DNA from: Pseudomonas sp. gcc21
GTDB taxonomy: Bacteria > Pseudomonadota > Gammaproteobacteria > Pseudomonadales > Pseudomonadaceae
DNA: 64,000 nucleotides
Reading direction: 5' to 3'
NCBI RefSeq assembly: GCF_012844345.1
Contig: NZ_CP051625.1
Coordinates: forward strand, 3,162,001-3,226,000
Shown: positions 18,035-27,682 of the stretch, in pieces
Layout: each line of letters starts with the position of its first letter
How positions within the stretch are numbered: the stretch's first letter is position 1
The notes under the pieces: model-generated
The model's input: only the letters and a program-made list of their open reading frames with translations
Told to the model about the DNA's origin: nothing
The model's database searches: none
Program-made: the position numbers and the translations under genes

Positions 18035-19303
18035 CTATGCCTGATAGACCAGGCGACCTGCACTGAGGGTATGGGTAACCGCGCCCGGCACGCCCAGCCC
18101 CAGGAACGGACAATTCGCGCCCCGGGACAGCCAGTTCTGGCCGATCTGGCTGGACGTGGCCGGATCGAACAGGGTGATGTCCGCCCAGTCGCCAATGCTC
18201 AATTGCCCGGCTGGCAGATTCAACGCTCTGGCTGGACCGCAGGTCAGGCGCGCGAGCAGGGCTGGCAGCTCCAGCAAACCATCCGCTACCAGGCTGAGTG
18301 CCAGGGGTAACAACACCTCGACACTGCTGATACCCGGCGCAGATGCGGCAAAAGGCACCCGTTTGGCTTCTGGCTCGTGGGGTTGATGGTGTGAAGAAAT
18401 CGCCTGCACGACGCCGCTTTGTACAGCCTGGCGCAGCGCGTGCTGGTCTTCGCGGCTGCGTAGCGGGGGCTGTACATGCAACAGACTCGAGAAGCCTTCC
18501 AGATCCTCGTCACACAACATGAGTTGATACATCGCCAGATCAGCAGTGACTGGCAGACCGCGGGCCTGGGCATCGGCCAGCATATCCATGGCACGGGCGC
18601 TGGTAAGGCCGCTGAAATGGGCGCGTACACCGGTTTGTTCGATCAGCAGCAGGTCACGTGCCAGGGCGACGGTCTCTGCTGCTTCCGGAATGCCCGTCAG
18701 CCCGAGACGCGATGCGGTGGCTCCTTCATGGGCGAGGCCGCCTTCTGCCAGCGCCGGATCCTGGGGCATGAAAATGACCGGAAGATCAAACCCGGCTGCG
18801 TACTCCAGCGCCCGACGCAGGATGCGGTTGCTTTTCATCGGCGCCAAGCCCTGGGTAAAGGCGACGCAGCCGGCATCCCGCAGGGACACCAGTTCGCTGA
18901 GGTGTTCACCATCCAGGCCCTTGGTCAACGCGGCCACTGGAAATACACGAACCTGACCAGCCCGCTCGCTACGGTCGAGGATCAGTTCCGCTACGGCCGG
19001 TTCGTCGAGTACCGGATGGGTATCCGGCGGGCAGCACAGGCTGGTCACGCCGCCGGCCGCCGCTGCACGGGTTTCGCTGGCAATGGTGCCCTTCTGGGAC
19101 AGGCCAGGCTCGCGCAGGCTGACGTTCAGATCCACCAGTCCGGGGCTGGCAATCAGCCCGCGGGCGTCTATGACGCTTCCCTTGAAGCCTTCCGGCGCTG
19201 GTCCGATGGCTTCGATTCGGCCATCGGTGATGTGCAGGTCGGTAATCTCGTCAAGCTGGCTGGCGGGGTCGATGACGCGCGCACCTTCGATAGTCAGTCG
19301 CAT
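18035..19303 (-). CDS. pyrX: Inactive dihydroorotase-like subunit PyrC' (PyrX)
   Basis: 422 residues, dihydroorotase fold. In Pseudomonas this protein has no dihydroorotase activity and serves as a structural partner of aspartate transcarbamoylase PyrB. The sequence agrees: the metal motif DxHxH of active enzymes reads VDLNVSLREPG, with Asn60 and Ser62 in place of both histidines, and the catalytic TDHAPH motif reads SSHHQPH, with His305 for the Asp. The later metal histidines are also absent (VTADLAMYQ). It starts 3 bases after pyrB. A true dihydroorotase must be encoded elsewhere. Confidence 0.94.
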   Translation of the reverse strand: MRLTIEGARVIDPASQLDEITDLHITDGRIEAIGPAPEGFKGSVIDARGLIASPGLVDLNVSLREPGLSQKGTIASETRAAAAGGVTSLCCPPDTHPVLDEPAVAELILDRSERAGQVRVFPVAALTKGLDGEHLSELVSLRDAGCVAFTQGLAPMKSNRILRRALEYAAGFDLPVIFMPQDPALAEGGLAHEGATASRLGLTGIPEAAETVALARDLLLIEQTGVRAHFSGLTSARAMDMLADAQARGLPVTADLAMYQLMLCDEDLEGFSSLLHVQPPLRSREDQHALRQAVQSGVVQAISSHHQPHEPEAKRVPFAASAPGISSVEVLLPLALSLVADGLLELPALLARLTCGPARALNLPAGQLSIGDWADITLFDPATSSQIGQNWLSRGANCPFLGLGVPGAVTHTLSAGRLVYQA

Positions 19304-19306
19304 GGT

Positions 19307-20302
19307 TTACTGGGCTTCCTGATTGAGCTGACGCTGGGTGTTCTGACCGGCCATGGCCATCGACATAACGGCCATTCGTACGGCGATTCCGTAGGTGACC
19401 TGATTGAGGATGACCGACTGGGGTCCGTCTGCGACGGCGGACTCGATTTCCACGCCGCGGTTGATCGGGCCGGGGTGCATGACCAGTGCGTCGGGTTTGG
19501 CCAACGCCAGGGTTTCGCTGGTCAGCCCGTAGAGGCGATAGAACTCACCTTCGCTGGGTAACAGGCCGCTCTGCATGCGTTCCTTTTGCAAACGCAACAT
19601 GATGACGACATCCACGTCGCGCAGGCCGATGCGCAGATCATTGAATACGCGTACGCCGTAATGATCGATACCGGCCGGCAGCAAGGTGCGCGGCGCGATC
19701 ACCCGAATGTCTGGGCATCCCAGGGTGCTTAAAGCCTGCATGTTGGAGCGGGCCACCCGTGAATGCAGAATGTCGCCGACGATAGCCACCGATAGATTCT
19801 CGAAGCCGCCCTTGTGCCGGCGGATGGTCAGCATATCCAGCATGGCCTGGGTCGGGTGCGCGTGATTGCCATCACCGGCATTGATGATCGCTACGTCGGG
19901 GCAGACGTTCTGCGCAATGAAGTGCGCCGCGCCGGAGTCGCCGTGACGCACCACGAACATGTCTGCCGCCATCGCCTCGAGGTTGCGCAGGGTGTCGTAC
20001 AGCGTTTCGCCTTTGCTGGTCGAGGAGGTAGAGATATTCAGGTTGAGCACGTCGGCGCTGAGGCGTTTGGCGGCCAGCTCGAAGGTGGTTCGGGTACGTG
20101 TCGAGTTCTCGAAGAATACGTTACACACCGTCTTGCCGCGCAGTAGCGGTACTTTCTTGACCGCGCGCTCGCCCACTTCAAGGAATGAATCGGCGGTATC
20201 GAGAAGTTCGGTAAGCAGATCTCTGGGAAGCCCCCCGATGGTCAGGAAATGTCGGAGCTGGCCCTGCTGGTTCAATTGGAGTTGGCTGGAATTCACGCTC
20301 AT
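19307..20302 (-). CDS. pyrB: Aspartate carbamoyltransferase catalytic subunit
   Basis: 331 residues. Forms carbamoyl-aspartate from carbamoyl phosphate and aspartate in pyrimidine synthesis. Carbamoyl-phosphate binding motif [13 protein letters not shown] and the aspartate-loop segment [13 protein letters not shown] are intact, as is [14 protein letters not shown]. Pseudomonas enzymes are dodecamers of PyrB and inactive PyrC', with an N-terminal extension that binds nucleotides; about 15 extra residues are seen here before RHFLTIGGL. It lies 8 bases after pyrR. Confidence 0.96.
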   Translation of the reverse strand: MSVNSSQLQLNQQGQLRHFLTIGGLPRDLLTELLDTADSFLEVGERAVKKVPLLRGKTVCNVFFENSTRTRTTFELAAKRLSADVLNLNISTSSTSKGETLYDTLRNLEAMAADMFVVRHGDSGAAHFIAQNVCPDVAIINAGDGNHAHPTQAMLDMLTIRRHKGGFENLSVAIVGDILHSRVARSNMQALSTLGCPDIRVIAPRTLLPAGIDHYGVRVFNDLRIGLRDVDVVIMLRLQKERMQSGLLPSEGEFYRLYGLTSETLALAKPDALVMHPGPINRGVEIESAVADGPQSVILNQVTYGIAVRMAVMSMAMAGQNTQRQLNQEAQ

Positions 20303-20310
20303 CGGGGCTC

Positions 20311-20817
20311 TCAGTCTGCGGGGTTCAGGGTCAACTTTAATGGCGCAGGGCCGGTCAGTTTAACGCGGCGTCCGAGCGGCAGCTCCAGGCTGGCTCCTAG
20401 GATGTCGGCGCGGATAGGTAACTGGCGCGCTTCAATATCCAGCAGGGTCACCAGGGTAACCGAGGCGGGGCGACCATAATCGAACAATTCGTTGAGTGCG
20501 CCACGAATGGTGCGGCCGGTCATCAGTACATCATCGACCAGTACCAGATGACGGTCATCTATGCTGAACGGGAGTTCTGACGGGCGCACGCGTTGAGGCA
20601 ATCCGTGTTGTTCGAAGTCGTCGCGATAAAACGCAATGTCCAGCGTGCCCATGGGCGCGTCGGGGAAGCACCGGCTATGCAGCTGCTCGGCAATCCACAC
20701 CCCTCCGGTATGAATGCCGACGAAGGCCGGGTCGCTGCGCTGATGGTGCTCGAGGTAGCGAGTCAGTTCTTCGGCCATGCTGTCGAGCAGCGGCTCAACC
20801 TCAGGTAGGGCGGTCAT
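20311..20817 (-). CDS. pyrR: PyrR bifunctional regulator / uracil phosphoribosyltransferase
   Basis: 168 residues. Type I phosphoribosyltransferase with the PRPP-binding motif [19 protein letters not shown]. In Gram-positive bacteria PyrR binds pyr mRNA; in Pseudomonas it is required for pyrimidine regulation, but the mechanism differs. The start overlaps the ruvX stop by 4 bases (ATGA), and pyrB follows after 8 bases. No classic attenuation hairpins can be seen between pyrR and pyrB because the gap is too short. Confidence 0.94.
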   Translation of the reverse strand: MTALPEVEPLLDSMAEELTRYLEHHQRSDPAFVGIHTGGVWIAEQLHSRCFPDAPMGTLDIAFYRDDFEQHGLPQRVRPSELPFSIDDRHLVLVDDVLMTGRTIRGALNELFDYGRPASVTLVTLLDIEARQLPIRADILGASLELPLGRRVKLTGPAPLKLTLNPAD

Positions 20818-21251
20818 TGTCTCTCCTTGGACAGATTACCCAGCCAGGTCTCCAGCAGCAGGGCTGCTGCCAGACTATCAACCGGGTTGTCTCTATAACT
20901 GGTCGGGCTGCGGCCGGTATCACGCAGCTGTTGCTTGGCTTCGAACGTGGACAGGCGCTCATCAATGCAGTGGGTGGTCACGCGGAACCGGCCTTCAAGC
21001 CGTCTGGCGAATTTCTCGGCGCGGGCGCTCATCTCGCTAGGCGTGCCATCCATATTGATCGGTAGCCCTACCACGAGCGCGTCGGGTTTCCATTCATCAA
21101 TCAGGCGGGCGATCTGGTTCCAATCAGGAATGCCGTCGCGGGCGCGCAGTACGATCAGCGGCTCGGCGCTACCGGTGAGGCTCTGGCCAACCGCAACGCC
21201 GATTTGTCTGGTGCCGAAGTCGAATCCCAGCACGCGTACTGCTGGGGTCAT
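20814..21251 (-). CDS. ruvX: Holliday junction resolvase-like RuvX (YqgF)
   Basis: 145 residues. RNase H-like fold nuclease; in E. coli it acts in processing of pre-16S rRNA. The N-terminal [17 protein letters not shown] holds the first catalytic Asp, with [18 protein letters not shown] and the C-terminal DERLSTFEA and [13 protein letters not shown]. It overlaps algH/yqgE by one base upstream and pyrR by 4 bases downstream, as in many Pseudomonas genomes. Confidence 0.95.
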   Translation of the reverse strand: MTPAVRVLGFDFGTRQIGVAVGQSLTGSAEPLIVLRARDGIPDWNQIARLIDEWKPDALVVGLPINMDGTPSEMSARAEKFARRLEGRFRVTTHCIDERLSTFEAKQQLRDTGRSPTSYRDNPVDSLAAALLLETWLGNLSKERQ

Positions 21252-21820
21252 CAGGCGTGCCCTGCCTGGCTGGTCAGCAGGCTGAGATCTATTCCGAGCG
21301 TGCGCGCCGCTGCGCCAAGCCGTTGTTCGCTCGGCATCCCGAACAGGATGTGATGGTCCGCCGGGCAGCTCAGCCAGGCGTTATCCGTCAGCTCCCGGTC
21401 GAGCTGGCCTGGCTCCCAACCGGCATATCCCAGTGCTACCAGCGATTCCTCCGGGCCCTGTCCGTTAACCATGTCAAACAGGATGTCCCGGGAGGTGGTC
21501 AGCTGGATAGAGCCCAGATCGAGGGTGGCTTCCCAGCGCCGTGTGCCGCTATGCAGTACGAACCCGCGCTCGGTCTGGATCGGGCCGCCGGTGTATACCG
21601 GTATGTCGGCGATATCGGAAGGTACATCCAGCTCAGGAGACGTTTGCTCGAGGATATCGCTCATGCTCAGGCCGCTGAGCTGGTTAACGACCAGCCCCAT
21701 TGCGCCTTCTTCACTGTGATCACACACATAGATAAGGCTGTGCATGAATCGCGGATCAGCCATGTGCGGCATGGCGATCAGGAAATGATGGGTCAGATAG
21801 TTCGAGGTGATTTCAGTCAT
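21251..21820 (-). CDS. algH: YqgE/AlgH family protein
   Basis: 189 residues from the ATG at 21820 (MTEITSNYLTHHF), matching the length of P. aeruginosa AlgH. In-frame starts at 21826 and further up are possible. The family has the signature HHFLIAMPHMADPRF at the N-terminus and EEGAMGLVVNQLS; a beta-rich fold, with a link to alginate regulation in P. aeruginosa but no defined biochemistry. It is directly upstream of ruvX. A GC hairpin (21889-21910) lies between tonB and this gene. Confidence 0.92.
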   Translation of the reverse strand: MTEITSNYLTHHFLIAMPHMADPRFMHSLIYVCDHSEEGAMGLVVNQLSGLSMSDILEQTSPELDVPSDIADIPVYTGGPIQTERGFVLHSGTRRWEATLDLGSIQLTTSRDILFDMVNGQGPEESLVALGYAGWEPGQLDRELTDNAWLSCPADHHILFGMPSEQRLGAAARTLGIDLSLLTSQAGHA

Positions 21821-21916
21821 GCCCATAGTATTGGGGGTAGCACTGACAGCTGCAAGCACGAAGCAGCAGAGGACACTGCTTTATGCACTCGGGCCGAAGA
21901 CCGGGCCCGATACTCA

Positions 21917-22816
21917 CTAGAAGCTGGACACCCGATCACCGGGCTCGAAACGCCAGGTGCGGATCAGCTCCAGAACGTCGACATCCATCAGATCGCCGGT
22001 GAAGGGAGCGAAGGGCGCCGCTAGACGAACGATGCGCAGTGCTGCGTTGTCGAGCACCCGTTGTCCTGAACTTTCAAGAATCTTCACATCGCGCAGGGTG
22101 CCGTCGCGGTTGATTTGCACCTGCATGCGCAAACTACCGTAGATCCGCTGATCGCGGGCCTCGGCCGGATAGTTCTGGTTGCCGATGCGCTCGACCTTTC
22201 GCCGCCAGGCTTCCTTATAGTAGGCGCCCTTGTCCTGCATGGTTGAAGCGGCATTCAGGCGGTGGATGCGCGGACGCTTGGCATACTGTTGGCGTTCTTC
22301 CGCGAGCTGGGCCTCAAGACTGGCAATTTCCTGGGACAAGCGCGACATATCGAAGCGCTGGGTCGGCCGTGGTGATTCGATTGGTTCAGGTCTTTCCGGA
22401 GTTTTACTGACCCGGTCAGGGCTGCGAGCCGTGGTCGTCACAGTCTGCTGCGGTTGCTCTGGTTCAGGCGGCGGTGCGCTGACTTCCTGAGCCTGGCTCA
22501 CCTCATGGATTTCAGTATCCTGAAAGGGAGCTTCCTCGACGGTGCTGGGTGCGGCCTTTTCATCCAGAGTACCGCTACCTTCCTGATTAATCTGCGCCAG
22601 ATAATCAGCTTCTTCTGGAGCCACGTCAGATTGTTGAGTGGCAAGCGTGATCTCCAGGGACTTGGACAGCTCGCTGGGCGTGGGCAGGTCGAACGTTACG
22701 CCAAGAATGACCAGCGCGTGCAGTACTGCCGCCAGGAACAGGGTGAACCCCAGGCGGTCACGTGGCGTGACGGTCTGCTCTATAACAGGGGAGCTGGCTG
22801 TAGCTGCGTTCTTCAT
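21917..22816 (-). CDS. tonB3: Energy transducer TonB (TonB3-like)
   Basis: 299 residues. One membrane helix (about 24-43, FTLFLAAVLHALVILGV), then a Pro/Glu-rich periplasmic spacer with a coiled-coil region (SQEIASLEAQLAEERQQYAK), and a C-terminal TonB domain (about 215-299) with NYPAEARDQRIYGSLRMQV. In P. aeruginosa the gene at this place, between gshB and algH, is tonB3, which is needed for twitching motility and pilus assembly; the shared context supports that assignment. It is not next to exbBD. It lies 101 bases after gshB. Confidence 0.92.
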   Translation of the reverse strand: MKNAATASSPVIEQTVTPRDRLGFTLFLAAVLHALVILGVTFDLPTPSELSKSLEITLATQQSDVAPEEADYLAQINQEGSGTLDEKAAPSTVEEAPFQDTEIHEVSQAQEVSAPPPEPEQPQQTVTTTARSPDRVSKTPERPEPIESPRPTQRFDMSRLSQEIASLEAQLAEERQQYAKRPRIHRLNAASTMQDKGAYYKEAWRRKVERIGNQNYPAEARDQRIYGSLRMQVQINRDGTLRDVKILESSGQRVLDNAALRIVRLAAPFAPFTGDLMDVDVLELIRTWRFEPGDRVSSF

Positions 22817-22917
22817 GCTTTCCGTAGGCTGATAAGTGCGGGGGTTTGCTGGGCTCTGATGGCGGCAAACCGGCTATCCATTGTGCACCGCAGTCTGCCG
22901 TTGATCAGTGAAAAAGT

Positions 22918-23880
22918 CTATGTGCCTGATCGCGCTTTCAGCTGGCGAGCGATGGCGTCCATCAGCTGACCGCCGATGTTGGTATCGTAGGCGGCGTCGA
23001 TTTCACGGATACAGGTCGGGCTGGTCACGTTGATTTCGGTCAGATAGTCACCGATCACATCGAGCCCGGCAAATAGCAGGCCCCGCTCACGCAATACCGG
23101 TCCGACCTGCGCAGCGATCCAGCGATCCCGTTCGGTAAGCGGGCGCGCTTCGCCGGTGCCACCGGCGGCCAGATTACCGCGCGTTTCGCCTTTCTGCGGG
23201 ATACGCGCCAGACAATAGGGTACGGGCTCGCCTTCAATCATCAGAATGCGCTTGTCGCCATCCTTGATTTCCGGCAGGTATTGCTGGGCCATGATCTGCT
23301 GTTGCCCATGGTTGGTCAGAGCTTCGATGATGACGCTGAGGTTGGGGTCGTCTTCGCGTACACGGAAGATCATGGTACCGCCCATGCCGTCCAGTGGTTT
23401 GAGAATCACATCACGGTGAGTGCGGGCGAAAGCGCGCAGTATGTCTGCTCGGCGTGTGACCACGTTCGGCGGCGCGCATTGGGGAAACTGGGTGGCAAAC
23501 AACTTCTCGTTGAAATCGCGCAAGCTGGCCGGCCGGTTCACAACAAGTACGCCTTCCTTCTCTGCTGCTTCGAGAATGTGGGTGGCGTAAAGGAATTCAT
23601 TATCGAACGGCGGATCCTTGCGCATCAGGATGACGTCCAGTTCGGCCAGGCTGGCCTGACGTTCTTCGCCCAGCGTATACCAGTCTTGCGGGTCGGCGGC
23701 GACAGACAGCGGACGTGAGCAACCCATTGCCTTGCCGTCCTGCATGAAGAGATCCTGAGGCTCGAGATAATGCAGTTCCCAGCCTTTGGCTTGTGCGGCC
23801 AGAAGCATGGCCAGGGAGCTGTCCTTCTTGTAATGGATAGCGCTGATTGGATCCATGACTATGCCAAGACGTGTACGCAT
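22918..23880 (-). CDS. gshB: Glutathione synthetase
   Basis: 320 residues from the ATG at 23880 (MRTRLGIVMDPISAIHYKKD). ATP-grasp enzyme that adds glycine to gamma-glutamylcysteine. Motifs include VILMRKDPPFDNEFLY, the ATP-binding ILKPLDGMGGTMIF, and GRGLLFAGLDVIGDYLTEINVTSP-type ending (here LFAGLDVIGDYLTEINVTSP). The longer open frame up to 23943 has no family support. It is divergent from pilG, as in P. aeruginosa. The partner gshA lies at 41.97-43.55 kb. Confidence 0.96.
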   Translation of the reverse strand: MRTRLGIVMDPISAIHYKKDSSLAMLLAAQAKGWELHYLEPQDLFMQDGKAMGCSRPLSVAADPQDWYTLGEERQASLAELDVILMRKDPPFDNEFLYATHILEAAEKEGVLVVNRPASLRDFNEKLFATQFPQCAPPNVVTRRADILRAFARTHRDVILKPLDGMGGTMIFRVREDDPNLSVIIEALTNHGQQQIMAQQYLPEIKDGDKRILMIEGEPVPYCLARIPQKGETRGNLAAGGTGEARPLTERDRWIAAQVGPVLRERGLLFAGLDVIGDYLTEINVTSPTCIREIDAAYDTNIGGQLMDAIARQLKARSGT

Positions 23881-23942
23881 TCGGTGCCACCGCTGTGATG
23901 TACTGGAAGCGTTCGAGTTTACCCTCTGGGGCGCGTCCGGCA

Positions 23943-23988
23943 AAAGGTTGATTAAACTCGCAGAATGTTCCAGATATGATCAACCTTT
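23943..23988. promoter_or_regulatory. Inverted repeat in the gshB-pilG divergent region
   Basis: A perfect 10-base inverted repeat, AAAGGTTGAT and ATCAACCTTT, separated by 26 bases, lies between divergent gshB and pilG. The arms are spaced about four helical turns centre to centre, which suits a looped dimeric regulator as well as a hairpin. The rest of the gap (23881-24097) is AT-rich near 23989-24010 and should hold the pilG promoter. Confidence 0.5.
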
Positions 23989-24097
23989 ATGGATTGGTCA
24001 TATAAACTGTGCTAAAAGTACGCTCTAAGGGAATGGCTGGTCGGGGGGTAGGCACCATGCCGCTCAAATCGACCCATATATAAAAAGGGCTGGTCTA

Positions 24098-24514
24098 ATG
24101 GAAGAAAATTTCGAGAGCCTGAAGGTCATGGTCATCGATGACAGCAAGACCATTCGACGGACGGCAGAAACGCTGCTGAAAAAAGTCGGATGCACTGTCA
24201 TCACTGCGGTGGACGGCTTCGACGCCCTGGCCAAGATTGCTGACAATCACCCCGATATCATTTTTGTCGACATCATGATGCCGCGTCTCGACGGCTATCA
24301 GACCTGCGCGCTAATCAAGAACAACAGCGCCTTCCGTGCAACCCCGGTAATCATGCTGTCCAGCAAGGACGGCCTGTTTGACAAGGCAAAGGGTCGCATC
24401 GTGGGCTCTGATCAATATCTTACCAAGCCCTTCAGCAAGGAAGAGCTTCTCGGCGCGATCCGCGCCCATGTTCCGCAAACTCAAAACAAAGTAGCCGGTG
24501 CTGCCGGGGCCTGA
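24098..24514 (+). CDS. pilG: Twitching motility response regulator PilG
   Basis: 138 residues, a single CheY-like receiver. Phosphorylated by ChpA, it promotes pilus extension and, in P. aeruginosa, cAMP synthesis. The acidic pocket is in VMVIDDSKTIRRTAE, the phospho-acceptor is Asp58 (IIFVDIMMPRLDGYQ), and the Lys is in YLTKPFSKEEL. The C-terminal tail QNKVAGAAGA is lineage-specific. First gene of the pilGHIJK-chpABC operon. Confidence 0.97.
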   Translation: MEENFESLKVMVIDDSKTIRRTAETLLKKVGCTVITAVDGFDALAKIADNHPDIIFVDIMMPRLDGYQTCALIKNNSAFRATPVIMLSSKDGLFDKAKGRIVGSDQYLTKPFSKEELLGAIRAHVPQTQNKVAGAAGA

Positions 24515-24550
24515 GCCCTGCGCGCCGATTAGATTCTCCGGGGGAGTCCG

Positions 24551-24916
24551 ATGGCTCGAATTCTTGTAGTGGATGATTCGCCGACCGAGCTATACAAGCT
24601 CACTGGCATGCTGGAAAAAAATGGTTTTGAAGTGCTCAAGGCCGAAAATGGTGCCGATGGGGTGGCACTTGCACGCCAGGAGAAGCCTGACGCGGTGCTG
24701 ATGGATATCGTGATGCCCGGCTTGAATGGCTTTCAGGCGACCAGACAATTGACCAAGGATGCTGAGACATCTCACATTCCGGTCATTATCGTGACCACCA
24801 AGGATCAGGAAACCGACAGGGTATGGGGCAAGCGTCAGGGTGCAAGGGATTACCTGACCAAACCTGTCGATGAATCCACTTTGATAAATACTCTCAAGTC
24901 AGTACTTGGTAATTAA
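24551..24916 (+). CDS. pilH: Twitching motility response regulator PilH
   Basis: 121 residues, CheY-like. Acts against PilG and supports pilus retraction in P. aeruginosa. The acidic pair is in RILVVDDSPTEL, the phospho-acceptor is Asp52 (AVLMDIVMPGLNGFQ), and the Lys is in YLTKPVDEST. It lies 36 bases after pilG; GGGGGAG precedes the ATG. Confidence 0.97.
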   Translation: MARILVVDDSPTELYKLTGMLEKNGFEVLKAENGADGVALARQEKPDAVLMDIVMPGLNGFQATRQLTKDAETSHIPVIIVTTKDQETDRVWGKRQGARDYLTKPVDESTLINTLKSVLGN

Positions 24917-24968
24917 GGACGAGCGCACGCTCGCCTGATGCCACGTTTGCAACCAGAACAGGGATGGC

Positions 24969-25505
24969 ATGGCAGATTCTACTCACCCTTTCGATATTCT
25001 CCAGCAGCTTGTTGCCCAGTGCCGGCAACAGGCTGCGGGTCTGCCTGCCCAGGAAGTGGTAAGCGAGACCTGGAGCGGAGTCGGTTTCCGACTGGCGGGC
25101 CAGTCAATGGTCGCCGCTATGGGAGAAGTCGCAGAAATACTGCACGAACCACGTTATACCGCGTTGCCTAGAGTGAAATCCTGGGTGCGGGGTGTGGCGA
25201 ATGTTCGGGGCCGGTTGTTGCCTATCATCGATCTCAGTCGCTTTTTTGGCTCGTCGATCAGCGTTCCGCGTAAACAGCGCCGCGTTCTGGTGCTGGACCG
25301 GGACGAAGTATTCGTCGGGTTGCTGGTGGACGAGGTTTTGGGAATGCAGCATTTCCCGGTCAGCACCTTTACATCCGATACACAGGATGCGGTCGAGGCG
25401 TTCAAGCCTTACGTGGTCGGCGCCTATGTGCGGGAACAGGTTTCGCTGGTATTCAATTTCCGTGCGTTGGCGCGCGATCAGACGTTCCTTGACGTAGCGA
25501 TCTGA
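24969..25505 (+). CDS. pilI: CheW-like adaptor PilI
   Basis: 178 residues. Couples the receptor PilJ to the kinase ChpA. The CheW domain spans about residues 30-170, with VKSWVRGVANVRGRLLPIIDL, VLVLDRDEVFVGLLVDEVLGM and VREQVSLVFNFRAL. It is 52 bases downstream of pilH. A second CheW-like protein, ChpC, lies at the end of the operon. Confidence 0.96.
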   Translation: MADSTHPFDILQQLVAQCRQQAAGLPAQEVVSETWSGVGFRLAGQSMVAAMGEVAEILHEPRYTALPRVKSWVRGVANVRGRLLPIIDLSRFFGSSISVPRKQRRVLVLDRDEVFVGLLVDEVLGMQHFPVSTFTSDTQDAVEAFKPYVVGAYVREQVSLVFNFRALARDQTFLDVAI

Positions 25506-25586
25506 CCAGAGGGGCGGCCGGCATTTGTCGGTACGCAAGAGTTCAAGCTTCATAAAAGAAAATGCCGTGGGCCAGGTAGGGGCCAG

Positions 25587-27629
25587 ATGATGAAAAAGCT
25601 CGATACACAGAAACTATCCGCCATGCGTGGCAACCGAACAATCACCGGCTTGTTTGCCGTCCTGATCGTTTCGTTGTTGTTGCTGTTCGTCAACTTCCTT
25701 TACCTGAATATTCAAAGTGCATACGACACTGAATATATCGGTCACTCCGGTGAGCTAAGGGTGCTGTCGCAGCAGATTTCCAAATCGGCAACCGAAGCAG
25801 CAACCGGTACGCCTGAAGCGTTCGGCCTGCTGGCTGCCGCCCGTGACGATTTCCAGGAACGCTGGGATTATCTGTCCAAAGGCCGCGAAGAAACCGGCTT
25901 GCCTGCAGCGCCAGCCGCCTTGCAGGAAGAGGTTGCCCGGGTTCAGGAAGACTGGGATCGCGTACGTCAGAACGCTGACGCGATTCTTGCCACCGAAGCC
26001 ACGGTTCTGTCCCTGCATGAAGTAGCAGTGACTCTGGCCGATACGGTGCCGCAGCTCCAGGTCGAATACGAAGATATCGTGGATGTGCTTATCACAGCCG
26101 GCGCCAGCGCCAGCCAGGTTTCTCTGGCGCAGCGTCAGTCGCTGCTGGCCGAGCGTATTCTTGGTTCGGTAAACAGGGTTCTTTCGGGTGACGCTGACTC
26201 GGTACTGGCTGCTGACAGCTTTGGCCGGGACGCCAGCCTGTTCGGTCGCGTGCTGCAAGGTATGTTGCAGGGCGACGAGGATCTGGGGATCACTCAGGTA
26301 ACTGACGAAGACGCCATCATGCGCCTGAACGACGTTGCCGACATGTTCAGTTATGTATCGGATTCGGTTGACGAGATCCTGCTGACTTCGCCGGAGCTGT
26401 ATCAGGTACGTCTGGCAGCCAACGACATTTTCACCGACTCCCAGCTCCTGCTGGAAAACGCGTCTGATTTGTCCCGCGGTTTTGAAGAGCGCAGCGACGC
26501 GCGCTGGACCAATACCCTGGTGGGCTACGCGCTCGCTCTTATCGCCCTCGGTTGTATCTTCCTGATCGGCGTTCAGATGACCCGCGAAACCCGCGCACGT
26601 CTGGCTGAAACCGCAGAGAAGAACGAGCGTAACCAGGCGGCTATTCTGCGTCTGCTCGACGAGATTGCTGACCTGGCCGATGGTGACCTGACGGCCGAAG
26701 CCACGGTAACCGAAGACTTTACGGGCGCCATCGCCGACTCGATCAACTTCTCGATCGACCAGCTGCGCGCCTTGGTGGAAACCATCAACCATACCGCCCT
26801 GCAGGTAGCTACAGCCGCACAGAGTACCCAGAGCACCGCGATGCATCTGGCCGAAGCGTCCGAGCATCAGGCTCAGGAAATCGCCGGCGCCTCGGCAGCT
26901 GTAAACGAAATGGCCGTGTCCATTGACCAGGTATCCGCGAACGCTGCCGAGTCCTCCGCGGTAGCCGAACGTTCGGTAGCCATTGCCAACAAGGGCAACG
27001 AAGTGGTGCAGAACACCATCGTCGGTATGGATACCATTCGCGAGCAGATTCAGGATACATCCAAGCGAATCAAACGACTGGGCGAGTCCTCTCAGGAAAT
27101 TGGCGATATCGTCAGCCTGATCAACGACATTGCTGACCAGACCAACATTCTTGCCTTGAACGCTGCGATTCAGGCCTCCATGGCGGGCGACGCAGGGCGA
27201 GGCTTTGCGGTGGTCGCGGATGAAGTACAGCGTCTGGCTGAACGTTCGTCCGGTGCAACCAAGCAGATCGAAGCGCTGGTGAAGACGATTCAGACCGATA
27301 CCAACGAAGCGGTAATCTCCATGGAACACACCACTGCCGAGGTTGTGCAGGGTGCACGGCTGGCGCAGGACGCCGGTGTTGCCCTGGAGGAGATCGAAAA
27401 GGTATCAACCAGCCTCGCTGCATTGATTCAGAATATCTCCAACGCTGCTCGTCAGCAGGCTTCCTCCGCCGGTCATATTTCCAACACCATGAACGTGATC
27501 CAGGAAATTACTTCGCAGACTTCCGCGGGTACGACCACTACTGCACGAAGCATTGGTGAACTGGCCAAGCTGGCTGAAAGCATGCGCCAGTCGGTAGATG
27601 GCTTCACCCTGCCGCAGCAGAACGGCTGA
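25587..27629 (+). CDS. pilJ: Methyl-accepting chemoreceptor PilJ
   Basis: 680 residues. Pilus-linked receptor of the Pil-Chp system. TM1 is at about 20-40 ([20 protein letters not shown]), a long periplasmic region of two PilJ modules follows to about 305, TM2 is at about 310-330 ([16 protein letters not shown]), then HAMP and the signalling coiled coil. The hairpin tip, near residue 520, reads [20 protein letters not shown], where Gln and Met replace the usual EAARAGE, as in other PilJ proteins. Two ATGs in tandem (25587, 25590) are possible starts. Confidence 0.97.
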   Translation: MMKKLDTQKLSAMRGNRTITGLFAVLIVSLLLLFVNFLYLNIQSAYDTEYIGHSGELRVLSQQISKSATEAATGTPEAFGLLAAARDDFQERWDYLSKGREETGLPAAPAALQEEVARVQEDWDRVRQNADAILATEATVLSLHEVAVTLADTVPQLQVEYEDIVDVLITAGASASQVSLAQRQSLLAERILGSVNRVLSGDADSVLAADSFGRDASLFGRVLQGMLQGDEDLGITQVTDEDAIMRLNDVADMFSYVSDSVDEILLTSPELYQVRLAANDIFTDSQLLLENASDLSRGFEERSDARWTNTLVGYALALIALGCIFLIGVQMTRETRARLAETAEKNERNQAAILRLLDEIADLADGDLTAEATVTEDFTGAIADSINFSIDQLRALVETINHTALQVATAAQSTQSTAMHLAEASEHQAQEIAGASAAVNEMAVSIDQVSANAAESSAVAERSVAIANKGNEVVQNTIVGMDTIREQIQDTSKRIKRLGESSQEIGDIVSLINDIADQTNILALNAAIQASMAGDAGRGFAVVADEVQRLAERSSGATKQIEALVKTIQTDTNEAVISMEHTTAEVVQGARLAQDAGVALEEIEKVSTSLAALIQNISNAARQQASSAGHISNTMNVIQEITSQTSAGTTTTARSIGELAKLAESMRQSVDGFTLPQQNG

Positions 27630-27637
27630 CCGATGCA

Positions 27638-27655
27638 AGGGGCCTGCGGGCCCCT
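27638..27655 (+). other. Hairpin between pilJ and pilK
   Basis: Stem AGGGGCC / GGCCCCT with a 4-base loop, 8 bases after the pilJ stop and without a T-run. It may reduce read-through or protect the 3' end of the upstream message inside the operon. Confidence 0.45.
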
Positions 27656-27682
27656 GTAGCCGGCTAACGCGAGGGGCTTACT

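Noticed and set aside
25755..27329. 524-codon open frame antisense to pilJ
   Set aside because: pilJ is unmistakable on the plus strand; the antisense frame is a codon-bias shadow with no recognisable motif.
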